A stretch of DNA of 64,000 nucleotides from Streptomyces sp. NBC_00234. Lineage in GTDB: Bacteria > Actinomycetota > Actinomycetes > Streptomycetales > Streptomycetaceae. The notes under the pieces are model-generated. The model saw only the letters and a list, made by a program, of their open reading frames with translations. It had not been told where the DNA came from and made no database searches. The stretch covers positions 6,448,001 to 6,512,000 of the forward strand of contig NZ_CP108101.1 of the NCBI RefSeq assembly GCF_036195325.1, given 5' to 3'. Positions 59,181-64,000 of this stretch are shown here, piece after piece. Every line of letters starts with the position of its first letter. Position 1 is the stretch's first letter. The position numbers were made by a program, and so were the translations under genes.

Positions 59181-60923
59181 ATGGCCAAGCAGAACGTGTC
59201 GGAGCAGTTCGTCGACATCCTCGTGCGGGCGGGGGTGAAGCGGATGTACGGCGTCGTCGGCGACAGCCTCAACCCCGTCGTCGACGCCATCCGGCGTAAC
59301 GCGGCCATCGACTGGATCCAGGTCAGGCACGAGGAGACCGCCGCGTTCGCCGCCGGTGCGGAAGCCCAGATCACCGGCAGTCTGGCGGCCTGCGCCGGCT
59401 CGTGCGGGCCCGGGAACCTGCACCTCATCAACGGCCTCTACGACGCCCACCGCTCCATGGCCCCCGTGCTCGCTCTCGCCTCCCACATCCCGTCCAGCGA
59501 GATCGGTCTCGGCTACTTCCAGGAGACCCACCCGGAGCTGCTCTTCCAGGAGTGCAGCCACTACAACGAGATGATCTCCCACCCGCAGCAGATGCCGAGG
59601 CTGCTCCAGACGGCCATTCAGCACGCGATCGGCCGGGGTGGCGTCAGCGTCGTGTCGATGCCGGGCGACGTCGCCTCCCGCCCCGCCCCGGAGAAGTCGA
59701 TCGAGCACGCCCTCGTCACCTCCCGGCCGACGGTCCGGCCCGGGGACGGGGAGATCGAGAAGCTCTGCCGGATGGTCGACGAGGCGAAACGGGTGACCCT
59801 GTTCTGCGGCAGCGGCACCGCGGGCGCGCACGCCGAGGTCATGGAGTTCGCGGAGCGGGTGAAGTCCCCGGTCGGGCACGCGTTGCGGGGCAAGGAATGG
59901 ATCCAGTACGACAACCCGTACGACGTCGGCATGAGCGGGCTGCTCGGCTACGGGGCCGCCTACGAGGCCACCCACGAATGCGATCTCCTCATCCTGCTCG
60001 GCACCGACTTCCCGTACAACGCCTTCCTCCCCGACGACGTGAAGATCGTCCAGGTCGATGTGCGCCCCGAGCGCCTGGGCCGGCGGTCCAAACTCGACCT
60101 CGCCGTCTGGGGCGACGTCCGCGAGACACTGCGCTGTCTCACCCCGCGGGTGAAGGCCAAGAGCGACCGCAAGTTCCTCGACCGGATGCTGAAGAAGCAC
60201 GCGGACGCGCTGGAAGGCGTGGTCAAGGCGTACACGCGCAAGGTCGAGAAGCACGTGCCGATCCACCCCGAGTACGTCGCCTCCGTCCTCGACGAACTCG
60301 CCGACGACGACGCCGTGTTCACTGTCGACACCGGCATGTGCAATGTGTGGGCCGCGCGCTATCTGACGCCCAACGGCAAGCGCCGGGTGATCGGTTCGTT
60401 CAGCCACGGATCGATGGCCAACGCGCTGCCGCAGGCGATCGGCGCGCAGTTCGTCGACCGGAACCGGCAGGTCGTCTCGATGTCGGGCGATGGCGGATTC
60501 ACCATGCTCATGGGCGACTTCCTCACCCTGGTTCAGTACAACCTGCCGGTGAAGGTGGTCCTCTTCAACAACTCCTCGCTCGGCATGGTCGAGCTGGAGA
60601 TGCTCGTGGCGGGGCTGCCCTCGTTCGGGACGACGAACAAGAACCCGGACTTCGCCGCCGTCGCGCGGGCCTCCGGAGCCTACGGAGTACGGGTCGAGAA
60701 ACCCAAGCAGCTCGAAGGCGCCCTCAAGGACGCCTTCAAGCACAAGGGGCCCGCTCTCGTCGACATCGTCACCGACCCGAACGCGCTGTCCATCCCGCCG
60801 AAGATCAGCGCCGAGATGGTGTCCGGCTTCGCGCTCTCCGCCAGCAAGATCGTGCTGGACGGGGGAGTGGGCCGCATGCTCCAGATGGCCCGCTCCAACA
60901 TGCGCAACGTGCCCCGACCTTGA
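59181..60923 (+). CDS. poxB: thiamine-diphosphate-dependent pyruvate oxidase/dehydrogenase
   Basis: Peripheral-membrane or soluble enzyme of 580 aa converting pyruvate to acetate and CO2. Catalytic Glu in QVRHEETAAFAAG. TPP/Mg motif SGDGGFTMLMGDFLTLVQYNLPVKVVLFNN near the C-terminus. FAD contact region in the middle (SRPTVRPGDGEIEKL). Family PoxB is quinone-linked; here the quinone link is inferred. Acetolactate synthase is the other close relative but the C-terminal segment fits PoxB. GGAGAGG precedes ATG. Confidence 0.93.
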   Translation: MAKQNVSEQFVDILVRAGVKRMYGVVGDSLNPVVDAIRRNAAIDWIQVRHEETAAFAAGAEAQITGSLAACAGSCGPGNLHLINGLYDAHRSMAPVLALASHIPSSEIGLGYFQETHPELLFQECSHYNEMISHPQQMPRLLQTAIQHAIGRGGVSVVSMPGDVASRPAPEKSIEHALVTSRPTVRPGDGEIEKLCRMVDEAKRVTLFCGSGTAGAHAEVMEFAERVKSPVGHALRGKEWIQYDNPYDVGMSGLLGYGAAYEATHECDLLILLGTDFPYNAFLPDDVKIVQVDVRPERLGRRSKLDLAVWGDVRETLRCLTPRVKAKSDRKFLDRMLKKHADALEGVVKAYTRKVEKHVPIHPEYVASVLDELADDDAVFTVDTGMCNVWAARYLTPNGKRRVIGSFSHGSMANALPQAIGAQFVDRNRQVVSMSGDGGFTMLMGDFLTLVQYNLPVKVVLFNNSSLGMVELEMLVAGLPSFGTTNKNPDFAAVARASGAYGVRVEKPKQLEGALKDAFKHKGPALVDIVTDPNALSIPPKISAEMVSGFALSASKIVLDGGVGRMLQMARSNMRNVPRP

Positions 60924-60971
60924 CGGCCCGACAGTGCACGTTTCCCGCGCCGGGGGTCCTCTGTGCCCTCC

Positions 60972-63900
60972 TCACGCCGGAGTCAGCCTGACCGTCAGGA
61001 TCTGGAACGGCCGCAGCGACAGTACGAGACCGTCCTCGTCCGTCTCCGCCTCGTGCAGCGGCCGTTCCAAGAGGTCGGTGATCTGCGCCCGCACGACGGG
61101 GAACGAGGTGCGCAGCCTCGCATCGGCGCGCCCGCCCGCCGATTCGTAGAGCCGCACGACCACATCGCCGCTGCGGTCCTCCGCGAGCTTCACCGACTCC
61201 ACGGTGACCGCCGGATTCCCGGTGGCGACGAGCGAGGGCACCACCGGTGCCACCGCCGCCCGCAGTGGCAGATTGAGGGCGAGCCCCTCCCGTACCGCGT
61301 CCGTGACCTCGGCCCCCGGCGCCAGCGAGTAACGGAACCGGTGCGTGCCCAGGTCGGTCTCGGGGTCGGGGCTGTGCGGGGCGCGCAGCAGCGTCAGCCG
61401 TACCGTCGTGCCGAGACCCGAGGCGTGCGGGATCCGCGTCACGTCGTGGCCGTACGTCGAGTCGTTGAGGAGCGCGACCCCGTAACCGGGCTCCGCCACC
61501 CGCAGCCACCGGTGGGCGCAGATCTCGAAGCGGGCCGCGTCCCACCCGGTGTTGTCGTGCGTGGACCGGTGGACATGGCCGAACTGGATCTCGGCCGTGG
61601 AGCGTTCGGCATGCACGTCCAGCGGGAAGGCCGCCTTGAGCACCTTCTCCGACTCCTGCCAGTCCACCTCGGTGTCGATGTCGAGCTGCCTGCTGCCCGC
61701 CGCGAGCCGCAGCTCCTGCACGACCCGCGACCTCCCGAACGAGCGGACCACACGCACGGCGGCCCGCAGGGGCCCCTCCTCGACCAGCTCGACCGATTCG
61801 GCCTCGGTGAGATCGGTGCGCGAACGCAGATAGTGGCGGTCGATGTCCCAGGCATCCCAGTGGTTGGGGTGATCGGGGTGCAGCTGAAGGAGGTTGGCCC
61901 GGTGCCCCGGGGCGAGGACGTCCCGCCCGGCATCGAGATCGCGCACCGCGCAGACCAGCCCGTCGCCGTCGACCGTGACGCGCAGCAGCCCGTTGTCGAG
62001 GACGAGGCAGTTCTCCGGCGCCCGGACGGCGGTCACCGGATGCCGCGCGACGGCCGAACCGTCCAGCGGACCCGCCCCCAGCCCCGGCGTCCGCACCAGC
62101 ACCGCCGTACGACCGTCGCCCAACGGCTGCGTATGCGCTCCCGAAGGCAGGACATCAGTCGCCTCCGCGTCGAGCTCGATCACTTGATCCCGTTCGTACG
62201 GAGACGAGTTGAGGGCCACCATCCCCTCGGGGTCTCCGAGCGAGGTGACCGCCTCGGCGACCAGGTCGGCCAGCTCCGCGCGCACCTCCTCGTACGTGTC
62301 ACGCGCCTCGCGATGCACCCACGCGATGGACGAACCGGGCAGGATGTCGTGGAACTGGTGCAGCAGCACGGTCTTCCACACCCGGTCCAGCGCCTCGTAC
62401 GGATAGGCGTACCCCGGCGACCTCAGCGCAGCGACCGTTGCCCACAACTCGGCCTCGCGCAACAGGTGTTCGCTGCGACGGTTGCCCTGCTTCGTCTTGG
62501 CCTGCGTGGTGTACGTCGCGCGGTGCAGCTCCAGATACAGCTCGCCCGACCAGACCGGGGCCTGGGCCCCGTACTCCTCCTCGGCCGCCGCGAAGAAGGC
62601 CGAGGGCTTCTCGACCTCGACCCGGGGCGAACCCTCCAGATCCCGGAGCCGGCGCGCCCGCTCCATCATCTCCCGGGTCGGACCCCCACCGCCGTCGCCC
62701 CACCCGAACGGGACCAGCGAGCGGGAGGCCCGCCCTTTCTCGGCGAAGTTCCGCTCCGCGTGCGCGAGTTCACTGGCATGCAGCTGGGAGTTGTACGTGT
62801 CCACGGGAGGGAAGTGCGTGAAGACCCGGGTGCCGTCGATGCCCTCCCACCAGAACGTGTGGTGCGGCATCTTGTTCTGCTGGTTCCACGACAGCTTCTG
62901 CGTCAGGAACCACCGCACCCCCGCCAGCCGCGCGAGCTGCGGGAACGCCGCCGTGTAGCCGAAGGAGTCCGGCAGCCAGATCTCCTCCGTCTCCACTCCC
63001 AACTCCTGCTCGAAGAAACGCTTTCCGTGCACGAGCTGCCGCGCCAGCGCCTCGCCCCCCGGCATGTTGGCGTCCGACTCCACCCACATCGAACCGACCG
63101 GCGACCACTGCCCGTCCGTCACGGCCTGCTTGATCCGCTCCCAGATGTGCGGCTGGTTCTCCTTCACCCAGGCGTACTGCTGGGCCTGGGAGCACGCGAA
63201 GACCAGCTCCGGGTAGTCCCGGGCCAGCGCGGTGACGTTGGCGAAGGTGCGCGAGGCCTTGCGCACCGTCTCCCGCAGCGGCCACAGCCACGCCGAGTCG
63301 ATGTGGGCGTGCCCCGCCGCCGAGATCCGGTGGGCGCTCGCCGAGGCGGGCCGGGACAGCGCATCGGCAAGCTCCGCCCGGCCCGCCGACGCCGTAGCCG
63401 CCACCTCGTGCAGATCGAGCGCGTCGAGCATCCGCTCCAGCGCCCGCAGGATCTCGTGGTGTCGTGAACGGTCCTCGGGAAGCTCCCGCATCAGCTCGGA
63501 CAACACCTCGATATCCAGGACGAGATGCCAGACCTCCTCGTCGAGAACGGCGAGCTCGGCCGAGGCGAACCGGTAGATCGGACGGTCGCCCGCGGTGGTC
63601 ACGTCCCCCAGGTGGGTCGGCTCGAAGCCCCGCTCCAGCACATAGGGGTTGGACGCCGCCTCCAGGAGCAGTGCGACGGGCTCCCCGCCGGCCGCCTCGG
63701 CCGCGACGAGGAGATGGCGGTTGCGCGGGTGGATGCCCTTGAGGGGGACGCCGTCGGAGTCGTACAGCATCCCCTCCGCCTGGAAGCCCGGGCCGTGACC
63801 GGAGAACCCCGGGTCGACGACCACCTCGACCCGGCGGCCCGCCCACTCCGGGGGCACCTCGCCCGTCAGCCGGAACCAGCTGGTGGACCACGGCCTTCCC

Positions 63901-64000
63901 CACTCCGCACCGGCTTCGAAGGGCTCGTACGTCCCCTTCAGCGCCTCCGCCACCGGTACGGGTTCGCCGGGGGCATGCCAGACGGACAGGGCGAGCGGGG
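60972..64000 (-). CDS. alpha-mannosidase (GH38), cut by the right edge
   Basis: Cytoplasmic alpha-mannosidase, over 1000 aa; the N-terminus lies beyond the window. Reading continues to base 64000 without a stop (PLALSVWHAPGEPVPVAEAL), so GTG 63953 is not the true start. GH38 signatures: GHAHIDSAWLWPLRE with zinc His/Asp, WLPDSFGYTAAFPQL (nucleophile Asp), and LHQFHDILPGSSI. It lacks any in-window signal peptide. It fits use of mannose glycans released from glycoproteins. Confidence 0.93.
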   Translation of the reverse strand, partial: PLALSVWHAPGEPVPVAEALKGTYEPFEAGAEWGRPWSTSWFRLTGEVPPEWAGRRVEVVVDPGFSGHGPGFQAEGMLYDSDGVPLKGIHPRNRHLLVAAEAAGGEPVALLLEAASNPYVLERGFEPTHLGDVTTAGDRPIYRFASAELAVLDEEVWHLVLDIEVLSELMRELPEDRSRHHEILRALERMLDALDLHEVAATASAGRAELADALSRPASASAHRISAAGHAHIDSAWLWPLRETVRKASRTFANVTALARDYPELVFACSQAQQYAWVKENQPHIWERIKQAVTDGQWSPVGSMWVESDANMPGGEALARQLVHGKRFFEQELGVETEEIWLPDSFGYTAAFPQLARLAGVRWFLTQKLSWNQQNKMPHHTFWWEGIDGTRVFTHFPPVDTYNSQLHASELAHAERNFAEKGRASRSLVPFGWGDGGGGPTREMMERARRLRDLEGSPRVEVEKPSAFFAAAEEEYGAQAPVWSGELYLELHRATYTTQAKTKQGNRRSEHLLREAELWATVAALRSPGYAYPYEALDRVWKTVLLHQFHDILPGSSIAWVHREARDTYEEVRAELADLVAEAVTSLGDPEGMVALNSSPYERDQVIELDAEATDVLPSGAHTQPLGDGRTAVLVRTPGLGAGPLDGSAVARHPVTAVRAPENCLVLDNGLLRVTVDGDGLVCAVRDLDAGRDVLAPGHRANLLQLHPDHPNHWDAWDIDRHYLRSRTDLTEAESVELVEEGPLRAAVRVVRSFGRSRVVQELRLAAGSRQLDIDTEVDWQESEKVLKAAFPLDVHAERSTAEIQFGHVHRSTHDNTGWDAARFEICAHRWLRVAEPGYGVALLNDSTYGHDVTRIPHASGLGTTVRLTLLRAPHSPDPETDLGTHRFRYSLAPGAEVTDAVREGLALNLPLRAAVAPVVPSLVATGNPAVTVESVKLAEDRSGDVVVRLYESAGGRADARLRTSFPVVRAQITDLLERPLHEAETDEDGLVLSLRPFQILTVRLTPA

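Overview
The window is high-GC actinobacterial chromosome, almost certainly Streptomyces. It has dense genes with many GTG starts and ATGA/GTGA stop-start overlaps, Tat and lipoprotein signals, and short GC-rich hairpin terminators. The genus-specific aerial-hyphae proteins are present: chaplins with an LAxTG sortase signal and rodlins. No mobile element, CRISPR array, rRNA or tRNA was seen.

Layout. (1) 1-7864, minus strand: a complete assimilatory sulfate operon reading leader peptide, sulfite reductase, a 59-aa zinc-ribbon protein, cysH, cysC, cysD, cysN, then an aliphatic-sulfonate-type ABC transporter that runs off the left edge. A 27-aa cysteine-containing leader peptide sits in front of the sulfite reductase gene. 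(2) 7984-15519: mixed singletons (GNAT, secreted LasA-type M23 peptidase, GAF regulator, AidB-like acyl-CoA dehydrogenase, YihY membrane protein, AraC regulator, VOC protein). (3) 15621-23354: a catabolic cluster with 3-hydroxyacyl-CoA dehydrogenase, two CoA-transferase subunits, a divergent LysR regulator, thiolase, MHS-type MFS transporter and MaoC dehydratase. It probably handles an aromatic-derived or dicarboxylic acid. (4) 23359-39763: a large sialic-acid utilisation region with two parallel modules. Module 1 is an MFS transporter, nanE, a ROK kinase (nanK), a nanA-type lyase and a divergent FadR-type GntR regulator. Then come a flavoprotein, a secreted sialidase and a CE7 esterase. Module 2 is a second FadR-type GntR regulator divergent from a Dpp-type ABC importer (with a permease-ATPase fusion) and a second nanA-type lyase. 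A near-identical 14-bp element lies in front of both modules and of the esterase, so they look like one regulon. (5) 39845-45285: an aerial-hypha surface-protein island with a long sortase-anchored chaplin, a short chaplin, three rodlins and several small unrecognised secreted proteins, separated by strong hairpins. (6) 45416-48883: a hypothetical protein, RsgA GTPase with an unusual leader, and an Ada/AlkA-type protein whose glycosylase active site looks degenerate. (7) 48880-64000: an F420-type oxidoreductase, a secreted GH95-like hydrolase, a DUF456 membrane protein, a TrmB/LuxR-type regulator divergent from a 1255-aa secreted subtilase, a PP2C-like protein, pyruvate oxidase and a GH38 alpha-mannosidase cut by the right edge.

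Together the sialidase, esterase, lyases, fucosidase-like GH95, mannosidase and subtilase suggest an organism equipped to dismantle complex glycoproteins. The sialic acid part forms a tightly co-regulated unit.
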